7,905 nt of DNA from Myxococcota bacterium (GTDB lineage: Bacteria > Myxococcota_A > UBA9160 > PR03). The notes under the pieces are model-generated. The model did not search any database. It had not been told where the DNA came from and was given only the letters and a program-made list of their open reading frames with translations. Below are positions 1 to 6,652 of the stretch, piece by piece. The stretch covers positions 1 through 7,905 of the forward strand of contig JASJBO010000343.1 in NCBI GenBank assembly GCA_030066475.1, read 5' to 3'. The translations under genes and the position numbers were made by a program. Positions within the stretch are counted from its first letter, which is position 1; every line of letters begins with the position of its first letter.

Positions 1-116
1 CCCAGGCCGGCCGCGGTGGCGATCTCGCGGATCAGCTTGGTGAAGAGCTTGCCGCGCTTTGCGTCGGCGGCGCCCTTCTTTCGCTTGATGGTCGACCACT
101 TGGAATGGCCGGACAT
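1..116 (-). CDS. yebC: YebC/PmpR family protein, N-terminal part (runs off the window)
   Basis: Read on the minus strand from the ATG at 116-114, the 38 complete codons begin [20 protein letters not shown], the near-invariant YebC/PmpR N-terminus, and continue with an [12 protein letters not shown] stretch. A GAGG Shine-Dalgarno (minus strand, 128-125) lies 8 nt before the start. Full family members are about 240-250 residues, so roughly 200 residues lie outside the window. YebC proteins are cytoplasmic. They were first described as DNA-binding regulators (PmpR) and more recently as ribosome-associated factors helping translation of proline-rich stretches; which role applies here cannot be told from this fragment. 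The gene is divergent from the Hsp70 gene, with 171 bp between the two starts. Identity is certain despite the truncation. Confidence 0.95.
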   Translation of the reverse strand, partial: MSGHSKWSTIKRKKGAADAKRGKLFTKLIREIATAAGL

Positions 117-256
117 CGCTGTGGCCTCGCTGGATGGGTAGGAAACCGGGATCGCGAGGTGGTTAGCACGCGCTCCCTGGTGCGGGCAACGCGCTCCGGG
201 CGCGCCGAACCGCTCAGGATGACGCCGCTTTCGCCCGATAGGCAGGACGCGCAGAA

Positions 257-276
257 CGGGGGCCAGGCCGCCCCCG
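257..276 (+). promoter_or_regulatory. GC hairpin directly before the Hsp70 ribosome binding site
   Basis: CGGGGGC (257-263) and GCCCCCG (270-276) form a perfect 7-bp stem with a 6-nt loop. The last stem base, G276, is the first base of the GAGGGG Shine-Dalgarno (276-281), which is followed by a 6-nt spacer and the ATG at 288. The hairpin therefore sits in the presumed leader and abuts the ribosome binding site. It could affect initiation at the chaperone gene, but an all-GC stem is probably too stable for a simple thermosensor. If translation instead starts at 219, this would be coding sequence. Confidence 0.35.
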
Positions 277-287
277 AGGGGACCCGG

Positions 288-2426
288 ATGGCCATCGGCA
301 TCGACCTCGGCACCAGCAACTCGTGCGTTGCCATCGCGCGCAGCGGGCGCGTGGAAGTGATCGCGAACCAGTACGGCGAGCCGATTTCCGCCAGCGTCGT
401 CTGCTTCGAGGACGACGGCAGCCACCAGGTGGGCAACACCGCCAAGGCGCGCGCGATCCATGCGCCGGAGCGGACCATCACCGCGTCCAAGCGCCTGATC
501 GGCCGCTACTTCTTCTCGGAGGAGGTGAAGAAGGCCAAGGCGGTGTGCTCGTACGCCATCGTCGAGGGCGCGAACCACTCGGTGCGGGTCAAGGTCGACG
601 ACCGCGTGATGGCGGTTCCCGAGGTGTCGGCGCTGGTGCTCGCGGAGATGAAGGCGATCGCGGAGACGCGGCTCGGCGAGCCCGTCACGCAGGCCGTGGT
701 CACGGTGCCGGCCTACTTCAACGACAACCAGCGCCAGGCCACCCGCGACGCGGGGCGCATCGCCGGCCTCGAGGTGCTGCGCCTGCTGAACGAGCCGACC
801 GCCGCCGCGCTGGCCTACGGCTTCGGCCGCGGCCTCACGCAGCGCGTGGCGGTCTACGACCTGGGCGGCGGCACCTTCGACATCTCGATCCTCGAGATCG
901 GCGAGGACGTGTTCGAGGTGCTCTCGACCTGCGGCGACACCTTCCTCGGTGGCGAGGACTTCGACGACCGCCTGATCGACCTGCTCGCCGACGAGTTCCA
1001 CGCCCAGCACCGGATCAACCTGCGCAACGACGCGCGCGCGCTCGAGACGCTGAAGGCCGCGGCCGAGGACGCCAAGAAGGCGCTCTCCGAGGACGAGCAC
1101 GTCGACATCTCGATTCCGCAGGTCGCCAGCGGCGAGGCGGGGCCGCTGCACCTGGAGCGGCGCATGGACCGCGCCGAGTACGGCGCACTGGTCGGCGATC
1201 TGATCCAGCGCACCTTCAAGGTGGTCGACGAGGCGCTCCAGCACGCGAGCCTGACGGTGCGCGACGTCGACGGCGTGATCCTGGTCGGCGGCCCCACGCG
1301 CCTGCCGATGATCCGCGAGGCGGTCTCGCAGTACTTCCAGCAGGAGGCCAAGACCGACGTCGACCCGGACCAGGTGGTCGCCATGGGCGCGGCCATCCAC
1401 GCCGCGGCGCTGGTCGGCGAGGAGTCCGACACCTGCCTGCTCGACGTGACTCCGCTTTCGCTCCGCATCGGCGTGGCCGGTGGTCTGGCCGAGACCGTGA
1501 TCGAGCGCAACACGCCGGTGCCGATCGAGCAGACGCGCGCCTTCACGACCTTCCGCGACTTCCAGCAGGCGGTGAAGATCCGCGTCTACCAGGGCGAGGA
1601 TCGCCACGCCGAGCAGAACGAGCTGCTGGGCGAGTTCGAGTTCACCGGCTTCAAGAACGCGCGGCGCGGCGAGGTGCGGATCGAGGTCACGTTCGAGATC
1701 GACACCGATGGCATCGTCAACGTGACCGCCCGCGACCCGGACACCGACGAGGTCGCCTCCACGCGGATCCACCTGTCCTCGGGCCTGTCGGAGGACGAGC
1801 TCCAGGCGATCATGGGGAGCAGCCCGACCGACGGGCCGGCGGAGGACGCGCTGGTGGCGGTCGAGAGTCCGGCCACCGAGCCGGATGCGACGCCCGAGGA
1901 GCCGCCCGCCGCGGAGCCGTCCGACGCCGTCGCGTCGGCGCTGCCCGCCGCGAGCGCCGCGCCCGCGGCGCCGGTCGACCCGGACGCCCCCACCGCGCCG
2001 CCGGCCCTGGACGTCGAAGAGATGGACGAGCTGGACGAGCTGGAGGAGCTCGAGGTCGACGGGCCCGAGGCGCTCGACGTCCAGGCCGCGCTCGCCCCCG
2101 CCGACGAGGTGATGCTCGACGTGGAGGCGGACGAGGAGGGGCTCGTCGCGCCCGTCGTCGAGACCGCGGCGGAGGAGCCCGTGCTCGAGACGACGCCCGA
2201 GGTCGAGCCGGAGCCGGTCGCCGAAGTCGAGCCGGAGCCGGTGGCCGAGGTCGAGGTCGAGGCCGAGCCCGAGGCCGAGGCCGAGATCGAGCTCGACGAA
2301 GAGGCGCTCGACACGCTGGTCGAGCTGGCGGACGAGCCCGCCCAAGCGGGGGGCGGCGAGCTGTTCGACGCCGTCGGCACCGACCTGTCGCAGTACCACG
2401 ACGACGACGAGCCGAAGTCGCACTAG
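288..2426 (+). CDS. Hsp70/DnaK-like chaperone with acidic low-complexity tail in place of the lid
   Basis: ATP-dependent chaperone of the Hsp70 family, 712 residues, cytoplasmic. The ATPase domain (about 1-380) shows IDLGTSNS at 5-12, phosphate loop DLGGGTFD at 191-198, a long conserved segment containing [11 protein letters not shown], and VILVGGPTR at 330-338. A linker (TCLLD, 382-386) leads to the beta-sandwich substrate-binding domain (about 386-497; DVTPLSL, ITDG-like region, NVTARDPDT). After [11 protein letters not shown] (ends about 509), where DnaK would enter its helical lid, the sequence becomes about 200 residues rich in Glu, Asp, Pro and Ala, with a DEL/EEL stretch at 575-591 and alternating Glu-X at 654-672. 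The lid is missing, so substrate handling probably differs from DnaK. The start at 288 has GAGGGG 6 nt upstream and begins right at the domain; an in-frame ATG at 219 is possible but less likely. A J-protein gene follows 9 nt downstream. Confidence 0.93.
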   Translation: MAIGIDLGTSNSCVAIARSGRVEVIANQYGEPISASVVCFEDDGSHQVGNTAKARAIHAPERTITASKRLIGRYFFSEEVKKAKAVCSYAIVEGANHSVRVKVDDRVMAVPEVSALVLAEMKAIAETRLGEPVTQAVVTVPAYFNDNQRQATRDAGRIAGLEVLRLLNEPTAAALAYGFGRGLTQRVAVYDLGGGTFDISILEIGEDVFEVLSTCGDTFLGGEDFDDRLIDLLADEFHAQHRINLRNDARALETLKAAAEDAKKALSEDEHVDISIPQVASGEAGPLHLERRMDRAEYGALVGDLIQRTFKVVDEALQHASLTVRDVDGVILVGGPTRLPMIREAVSQYFQQEAKTDVDPDQVVAMGAAIHAAALVGEESDTCLLDVTPLSLRIGVAGGLAETVIERNTPVPIEQTRAFTTFRDFQQAVKIRVYQGEDRHAEQNELLGEFEFTGFKNARRGEVRIEVTFEIDTDGIVNVTARDPDTDEVASTRIHLSSGLSEDELQAIMGSSPTDGPAEDALVAVESPATEPDATPEEPPAAEPSDAVASALPAASAAPAAPVDPDAPTAPPALDVEEMDELDELEELEVDGPEALDVQAALAPADEVMLDVEADEEGLVAPVVETAAEEPVLETTPEVEPEPVAEVEPEPVAEVEVEAEPEAEAEIELDEEALDTLVELADEPAQAGGGELFDAVGTDLSQYHDDDEPKSH
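2199..2246 (+). repeat. 24-bp tandem duplication in the Hsp70 tail
   Basis: Two adjacent 24-nt copies (2199-2222 and 2223-2246) each encode EVEPEPVA, differing only at silent third positions. They are followed by a stretch to about 2303 in which nearly every second codon is GAG or GAA. This is the internal expansion that builds the acidic tail, and it keeps the reading frame. Confidence 0.85.
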
Positions 2427-2435
2427 GAGACCGAT

Positions 2436-2951
2436 GTGTCCGCGCTGGCGCCGGCGGAGATCCAGGCTCTCGCCTCACTCCTCGACGAGCTCGACTACTA
2501 CCAGCTCCTCGAGATCGCGGCGGACGCTCCCACGTCCGAGGTGCGCCGGGCCTACCACCGCGCCTCGCGGCGCTACCACCCCGACTCGCACCGGCACCTC
2601 GAGCCGCGCCTGCGCACCACCATCGCGCGCATCGCCAAGCGCGTGGCCGAGGCCTACTCGGTGCTGCGCGACCCCCGGCGCCGCCAGGTCTACGACCGCC
2701 AGCTCGCCGAGGGACGACGCGAGGTGCGGCTGCCCCTGGTCCAGGCCGAGGCCGAGGCGGGCCGCCAGCGGCGCGAGACGCACGAGGGCCGGACGCCCAA
2801 CGGGCGCCGCTACTTCGCGCTCGCCGCAGCCGACCTGAAGCGCGGCGACCCGGTCGCCGCGGAGCGCAACCTGCGCACCGCCCTGACCTTCGAGCCCGAC
2901 AATGCCCATTTCAAGGACTTGCTCGCCTCGCTCGACAAGCGTTCGGCCTGA
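2436..2951 (+). CDS. Small J-domain co-chaperone with TPR-like C-terminus
   Basis: A 171-residue cytoplasmic J-protein, expected to stimulate ATP hydrolysis by an Hsp70, most likely the one encoded just upstream. The J domain spans about 18-90: [20 protein letters not shown] forms helices I and II, the essential HPD tripeptide is at 48-50, and [20 protein letters not shown] is helix III to IV. There is no Gly/Phe region and no zinc finger, so this is a type III (class C) J-protein. Residues about 123-165 (Ala/Leu-rich helices with [20 protein letters not shown]) resemble one TPR unit. The GTG start at 2436 is chosen because AGGAG (2425-2429) lies 6 nt upstream and overlaps the Hsp70 stop. The ATG at 2434 is in another frame and gives no J domain. 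Co-transcription with the Hsp70 gene is near certain. Confidence 0.92.
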   Translation: MSALAPAEIQALASLLDELDYYQLLEIAADAPTSEVRRAYHRASRRYHPDSHRHLEPRLRTTIARIAKRVAEAYSVLRDPRRRQVYDRQLAEGRREVRLPLVQAEAEAGRQRRETHEGRTPNGRRYFALAAADLKRGDPVAAERNLRTALTFEPDNAHFKDLLASLDKRSA

Positions 2952-2988
2952 GCCCCGCGCGTCGGCTCGCGCGCTATCCTTCGCCGCC

Positions 2989-5094
2989 GTGCGGGTGGTG
3001 AACGCCTCGATCTTCCGCAACCTCGTGGCTCCGATCGTCGCCGTGCTGGCGGCCTCGCTGCTCGGGACCGCGTGCGACGGCGGCGAGTCGGGCGGCGCGC
3101 CGAGCGCGGCGCCGGGGCCGGTCGCGGCGGCGCACGCCGCCGAGCCGAAGGACGCCCACCGGGGTCACGACCACGGCCGCCGCGCGCCGCCGATTCCCGC
3201 CTTCGCAGGCTTCACGATCGACGGCAAGAAGTTCGAGATGCGCGAGGTGATCGGCAAGCGCACCCTGCTGTTCCTGTTCAACCCCAACGCGCGAGAGGCC
3301 GGCCCCGCCGCCGAGGCGGTGGCGGCGATCGCGCCCGCGCGGGCCGAGCACAACTTCCAGATCGTCGGATTCGCCCTCGCGTCGAGCCCGGACGACGCCC
3401 GCCGCTTCGCCGCCGAGCACGGCTTCGACTTTCCGATCGTCGACGACCGCGGCGCCGTGCTGCCCAACAAGCTCGGCGCCCCGGCGCCGGCCCTGGTCAT
3501 CATCAGCGACGCGGAGGGCAACTTGGCCGGCGGCCTGCGTCCGCCCGGACCCGATCTGCCGAACGCGGCGCAGATGGTGGAGGGCCAGCTCCGCGAGCAG
3601 CTGCGACTCCCTCCGCCCGAGAACAGCTTCGTGGCGTCCCTCGGCGAGCGGCCGACCGCGCCCGACTTCGCGGCCGAGCGCCTCGAGGGAGGGAACCGGC
3701 TCGAGCTGGGCGGGCTGCGCGGCCGACCGGTGGTGCTGATCTTCTTCCTGCACACCTGCCCGCACTGCCACGAAGCGCTGCGGTTCCTGAAGCAGGAGCT
3801 CCCCAAGCTCCCCGAGGCGACGCGGCCGCAGCTCGTGGGCGTCTCGGTCGACAACCGCAGCGACTCGGTCCGCATGCGCCTGCGCGACGACAACCTCGAC
3901 TTCTTCCCGGTCGTGATGGATGCCGACTACGCGGTCCGCAACGCCTACGGCGTGATGGCGGGCGTGCCCGACCTGTTCGTGATCGATGCGCAGGGCTCGA
4001 TCGTCGCGCACGTCCAGGGCTGGCGGGAGGACCGCGATCCGCCGCTGCTCCGCATGTGGCTGCACAAGGTCGCCGGACAGCCCGTCCCCATGCTGCTCCA
4101 CAGCACCGGCTACAGCGGCAACGAGTTCTGCGGCGTGTGTCACGAGGCGCAGCACGAGACCTGGCACTTCACCCGCCACGCCTCGGCGTTCTCGACCCTG
4201 GTGAAGCACGGCGAAGAGTCCAACCGCGAGTGCGTGGGCTGCCACGTCGTGGGCTGGGAGCAGACCGGCGGCTACACCGCGGCGCCGCCGACGCCCCACC
4301 TCGAGGACGTGGGCTGCGAGACGTGCCATGGCCGCGGCGGTCCGCACCTCTCGCCCCAGTTCGTGGTGGACGGGAACTACGAGGCGACCTGCGTCGCCTG
4401 TCACGACCAGAAGCACTCGCTCGGCTTCGACTACGCGACGTTCGTGCCGCGCGTCTCGCACGCGGCCAACGCGCACCTGGCGAGCCTCTCGCTCGAGGAG
4501 CGCGACGAGCTGCTCGCGGAGCGCGGACGACCCGGCGGAGCGCTGCTCCCGCAGAGCGCCGCGTTCGTCGGCTCCGAGGCCTGCCGCAGCTGCCACGAGC
4601 AGGAATTCGAGACCTGGTCGCAGAGCGGCCACGCCCGGGCGGTGGCCTCGCTCGAGAAGAAGGGCGAGGCAGGGAACGCCGCCTGCCTGACGTGTCACAC
4701 GACGGGCATGGGCCGGCCCGGCGGCTTCCCCTCCGGCGCGAAGGTCTCCGACCACCCGGACCTCGCCGCCGTGGGCTGCGAGTCGTGCCACGGTCCCGGC
4801 GGCGACCACGTCGCCGAGGGCGCGGCGCGCGTGGGCACGATCGTCTCGCTGGGCGACAAGTGCGACTCGTGCGTGATCCTGCAGATCTGCGGCGGCTGCC
4901 ACGACGAGGCCAACGACCCGGGCTTCGAGTTCGAAGTCCAGCAGAAGATCGACGCCCAGCGCCACGGCACGATCGAGCCCGCGGCGACGCGGGGCAGCGG
5001 AGCCTCCGCCTGGCTCGACGCGCCACCGTCCGCCGTGGTAGGCGCCCTCGAGCACGCCTTCGCCGCCGCCGAGGCGCACCCGGGCCAGCGGTGA
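2989..5094 (+). CDS. Predicted lipoprotein: two thioredoxin-like domains fused to an octahaem cytochrome c region
   Basis: About 701 residues from GTG 2989 (GTG 2995 and 2998 are also possible; no clear Shine-Dalgarno). A hydrophobic N-terminus ends in LLGTAC, a lipobox-like site with Cys29, so it is probably a membrane-anchored lipoprotein. After a His-rich linker (57-62) comes Trx-like domain 1 (about 65-205), in which both active-site cysteines are replaced by Ala (A101, A104). Domain 2 (about 213-365) keeps CPHC at 257-260, as in TlpA/AhpC-type proteins. Residues 381-638 hold eight CXXCH haem motifs, starting at 381, 415, 443, 468, 532, 566, 597 and 634, arranged as two similar four-haem units of the cytochrome c554-like kind. 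A CDSC at 625-628 lacks the haem His. Likely role: extracytoplasmic electron transfer linked to thiol redox; substrate unknown. Haem attachment requires export, consistent with the signal. It follows the J-protein by 37 nt and overlaps the next gene by 4 nt. Confidence 0.88.
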   Translation: MRVVNASIFRNLVAPIVAVLAASLLGTACDGGESGGAPSAAPGPVAAAHAAEPKDAHRGHDHGRRAPPIPAFAGFTIDGKKFEMREVIGKRTLLFLFNPNAREAGPAAEAVAAIAPARAEHNFQIVGFALASSPDDARRFAAEHGFDFPIVDDRGAVLPNKLGAPAPALVIISDAEGNLAGGLRPPGPDLPNAAQMVEGQLREQLRLPPPENSFVASLGERPTAPDFAAERLEGGNRLELGGLRGRPVVLIFFLHTCPHCHEALRFLKQELPKLPEATRPQLVGVSVDNRSDSVRMRLRDDNLDFFPVVMDADYAVRNAYGVMAGVPDLFVIDAQGSIVAHVQGWREDRDPPLLRMWLHKVAGQPVPMLLHSTGYSGNEFCGVCHEAQHETWHFTRHASAFSTLVKHGEESNRECVGCHVVGWEQTGGYTAAPPTPHLEDVGCETCHGRGGPHLSPQFVVDGNYEATCVACHDQKHSLGFDYATFVPRVSHAANAHLASLSLEERDELLAERGRPGGALLPQSAAFVGSEACRSCHEQEFETWSQSGHARAVASLEKKGEAGNAACLTCHTTGMGRPGGFPSGAKVSDHPDLAAVGCESCHGPGGDHVAEGAARVGTIVSLGDKCDSCVILQICGGCHDEANDPGFEFEVQQKIDAQRHGTIEPAATRGSGASAWLDAPPSAVVGALEHAFAAAEAHPGQR

Positions 5095-6143
5095 GCGCCC
5101 CGCCCCCCGACCCCGACGCCCGCCAGACGCTCGAATCCGTCCGCGCCCTGCTGGCCGAGTGGCTGGAGGAAGGCGTCGAGGTCTTCGACGCCACCTTCGA
5201 GGCCACGGCCGCACGGCAACCGACTCATTCAGAGGCACCCCCGCAAGCGCAGCCGCGCAGCGGCGGAGCGCGCAGCGAGCCGCAGGCGAGCGAAGTCCAC
5301 CAAGACGCCAACGCCCAGCAAAAAGCCGCTACGCAGGCACCCCCGCAAGCGCAGCCGCGCAGCGGCGGAGCGCGCAGCGAGGCAAAGCCGAGCGAAGTCC
5401 ATCAGGAGCCGCGCAGCGGCGGAGCGCGCAGCGAGGCGAAGCCGAGCGAAGTCCATCAGGAGCCGCGCAGCGGCGGAGCGCGCAGCGAGCCGCAGGCGAG
5501 CGAAGTCCATCAGCCTGCGCAGATCTCGCTCGTCGGCGCCGCCCATCCCTTTGGCGAGCATCCGACGCTCGACGCGGTGCGCGAGGCGCTCGGGGAGTGC
5601 ACGCGCTGCCGCCTCTGCGAGGGGCGTACCCAGATCGTGTTCGGGGTCGGCAATCCCGAGGCCGACCTGCTCTTCATCGGGGAGGGACCGGGGGAGCAGG
5701 AGGACCTCAAGGGCATCCCCTTCGTGGGGCGCGCCGGCGAGCTGCTCACGCAGATGATCGAGGCGGGTCTGAAGATCCCGCGCCCGAGCGTCTACATCTG
5801 CAACATCGTCAAGTGCCGACCGCCCGACAACCGCACGCCGCTCGCCGACGAGGTCGGGACGTGCCGTCCGTACCTCGATGGCCAGATCGCCGCGGTGGCG
5901 CCGAAGGTCATCGTGGCGCTCGGCAAGCCCGCCACGAGCCTGCTGCTGGGGCGAGACGTCGCGATCACGCGGCTGCGCGGCACCTGGCAGGAGTACGCCG
6001 GCATCCCCGTGATGCCGACCTTCCACCCCGCGTTCGTGCTGCGCCAGTACACCCCGGAGAACCGGCGCCTGGTCTGGGAGGACCTCAAGGCCGCGCTGGC
6101 GCGCGCCCGCGAGCTGGGCGGCGCGTTCCCCGAGCCGGGCTAG
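5091..6143 (+). CDS. Family-4 (Fe-S) uracil-DNA glycosylase with repeat-expanded linker
   Basis: Removes uracil from DNA as the first step of base-excision repair; 350 residues, cytoplasmic. The catalytic domain (about 158-340) has the family-4 iron-sulfur cysteines C170 and C173 (CTRC), C242 (VKC) and C258 (GTC), motif GEGPGEQED at 197-205, PFVGRAGELL at 210-219, and the late motif MPTFHPAF with H312. The N-terminus (about 10-35) is an amphipathic helix common in bacterial members. Between them, residues 55-141 contain four copies of a 17-residue unit beginning PRSGGARSE, encoded by a DNA repeat. This linker makes the protein long compared with the usual roughly 200-290 residues. The GTG start at 5091 overlaps the previous stop (GTGA), implying translational coupling. 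The repeats lie in a region that is variable in this family, so activity is probably unaffected. Confidence 0.93.
   Translation: MSAPPPDPDARQTLESVRALLAEWLEEGVEVFDATFEATAARQPTHSEAPPQAQPRSGGARSEPQASEVHQDANAQQKAATQAPPQAQPRSGGARSEAKPSEVHQEPRSGGARSEAKPSEVHQEPRSGGARSEPQASEVHQPAQISLVGAAHPFGEHPTLDAVREALGECTRCRLCEGRTQIVFGVGNPEADLLFIGEGPGEQEDLKGIPFVGRAGELLTQMIEAGLKIPRPSVYICNIVKCRPPDNRTPLADEVGTCRPYLDGQIAAVAPKVIVALGKPATSLLLGRDVAITRLRGTWQEYAGIPVMPTFHPAFVLRQYTPENRRLVWEDLKAALARARELGGAFPEPG
5233..5513 (+). repeat. Four in-frame copies of a 51-nt GC-rich repeat with two hairpins each
   Basis: Units lie at 5253-5303, 5355-5405, 5409-5459 and 5463-5513; units 2, 3 and 4 start every 54 nt, and unit 2 starts 102 nt after unit 1. 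A 47-bp stretch (5233-5279) recurs exactly at 5335-5381. Each unit begins with a perfect inverted repeat, GCCGC-gca-GCGGC (5252-5264, 5354-5366, 5408-5420, 5462-5474). A second small stem follows: GCC-gca-GGC in units 1 and 4 (5279-5287, 5489-5497), GGC-aaa-GCC in unit 2 (5381-5389) and GGC-gaa-GCC in unit 3 (5435-5443). Every unit ends with a GAGCGAAGTCCA-type segment. All copies are the same way round and lie inside the glycosylase reading frame. It looks like a palindromic dispersed element that multiplied here; I cannot name it. Confidence 0.85.
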
Positions 6144-6166
6144 CAGCCCGCGGCGAGACGCGCCGG

Positions 6167-6649
6167 ATGCCGCAGCGCCGCGCGCCCGCGCCCCCGACCG
6201 GCTGGGCGCTACGCCTGGCGCGCCTGCCGATCGCGCTGTACCGGGTGGGGCTCGGCGCCCTGCTCGGGCGCCGCTTCCTGCTGCTCACCCACCGCGGACG
6301 CCACAGCGGCGAGCCGCGCTACGCGGTGCTCGAGGTGGTGCGCCACGATCCGGAGACCGACACCTGCATCGTCGCTGCGGGGTTCGGCGAGCGCTCGCAG
6401 TGGTACCGCAACCTGCTCGCCGATCCGCGCGCCGCGCTGCAGCTCGCGGGCCGCCGCTTCGACGTCGAGGCGCGGGTGCTGGCGCCCGACGCCGCGGAGC
6501 GCGAGCTGCGCGACTACGGCGCCCGGCACCCGCGCTCGCTGCGCGGCGTGGCGCGCGTCTGCGGCTGGGCACTCGACGGCACCGACGCCGACCTGGCGGG
6601 GTTCGCGCGCGCGATCCGGCTGGTCGAGCTGCGCCGGGTCCCGCGCTGA
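6167..6649 (+). CDS. Nitroreductase-family deazaflavin (F420)-dependent oxidoreductase-like protein
   Basis: A 160-residue protein of the DUF385/Ddn-like split-barrel family. Supporting stretches are FLLLTHRGRHSGEPRYAVLE (37-56), where family members carry T-x-GR-x-SG, and VAAGFGERSQWYRNLLADP (69-87), matching the conserved G-x-x-x-x-P/S-x-W-x-x-N-L-x-A-x-P signature. Characterised members reduce substrates with cofactor F420H2; some relatives bind flavin, haem or lipids instead, so the cofactor is inferred. There is no signal peptide or clear membrane helix. The ATG at 6167 lies 23 nt after the glycosylase stop with a weak GGCGAGA upstream. The substrate cannot be read from the sequence, and no F420-biosynthesis gene is in view. 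It is the last gene of the plus-strand run. Confidence 0.85.
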   Translation: MPQRRAPAPPTGWALRLARLPIALYRVGLGALLGRRFLLLTHRGRHSGEPRYAVLEVVRHDPETDTCIVAAGFGERSQWYRNLLADPRAALQLAGRRFDVEARVLAPDAAERELRDYGARHPRSLRGVARVCGWALDGTDADLAGFARAIRLVELRRVPR

Positions 6650-6652
6650 TCA
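6647..6652. other. Abutting convergent stop codons (TGATCA)
   Basis: The plus-strand stop TGA (6647-6649) and the minus-strand stop, TCA read as TGA (6652-6650), join into the palindrome TGATCA. There is no intergenic room for a separate terminator, and I see no GC hairpin plus T-run on either strand nearby. Confidence 0.95.

Noticed and set aside
105..287. N-terminal extension of the Hsp70 frame up to ATG 105 or ATG 219
   Set aside because: Start 105 lies inside divergent yebC, and the extra residues look unlike Hsp70. ATG 288 has a good Shine-Dalgarno and starts exactly at the domain. ATG 219 is kept as a minor possibility.
1586..2380. Minus-strand Ser/Ala-rich open frame opposite the Hsp70 tail
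   Set aside because: It mirrors the GAG/GCC-rich tail codons; the Ser-rich repeats are a by-product.
2956..2973. Intrinsic terminator between the J-protein and cytochrome genes
   Set aside because: CGCGCG...CGCGCG can pair with a 6-nt loop, but no T-run follows and the motif is expected by chance at this GC content.
2975..2980. TATCCT as a -10 box for the cytochrome gene
   Set aside because: No -35-like element lies at the right distance, and it is too close to the start codon.
2902..2988. Cytochrome gene starting at ATG 2902
   Set aside because: This would overlap the J-protein gene by 50 nt and put 29 polar/basic residues before the signal sequence; the GTGs at 2989-2998 give a normal lipoprotein signal.
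323..3001. Long plus-strand open frame of 892 codons overlapping the Hsp70 and J-protein genes
   Set aside because: The translation is Arg/Gly/Pro-rich with no recognisable domain, the typical shadow of GC-rich coding DNA; the overlapping frame has clear Hsp70 motifs.
2974..5238. Minus-strand open frame of 754 codons opposite the cytochrome gene
   Set aside because: Low-complexity Arg/Ala/Val composition and no motif; the plus strand carries eight CXXCH motifs and a CPHC.
5253..5513. CRISPR array
   Set aside because: The gaps are 51, 3 and 3 nt, there are no unique spacers, and the repeats are translated in frame within the glycosylase gene.
5159..6166. Upstream extension of the oxidoreductase frame through the repeat region
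   Set aside because: The region is the +2 shadow of the glycosylase gene; the recognisable family sequence begins only after ATG 6167.
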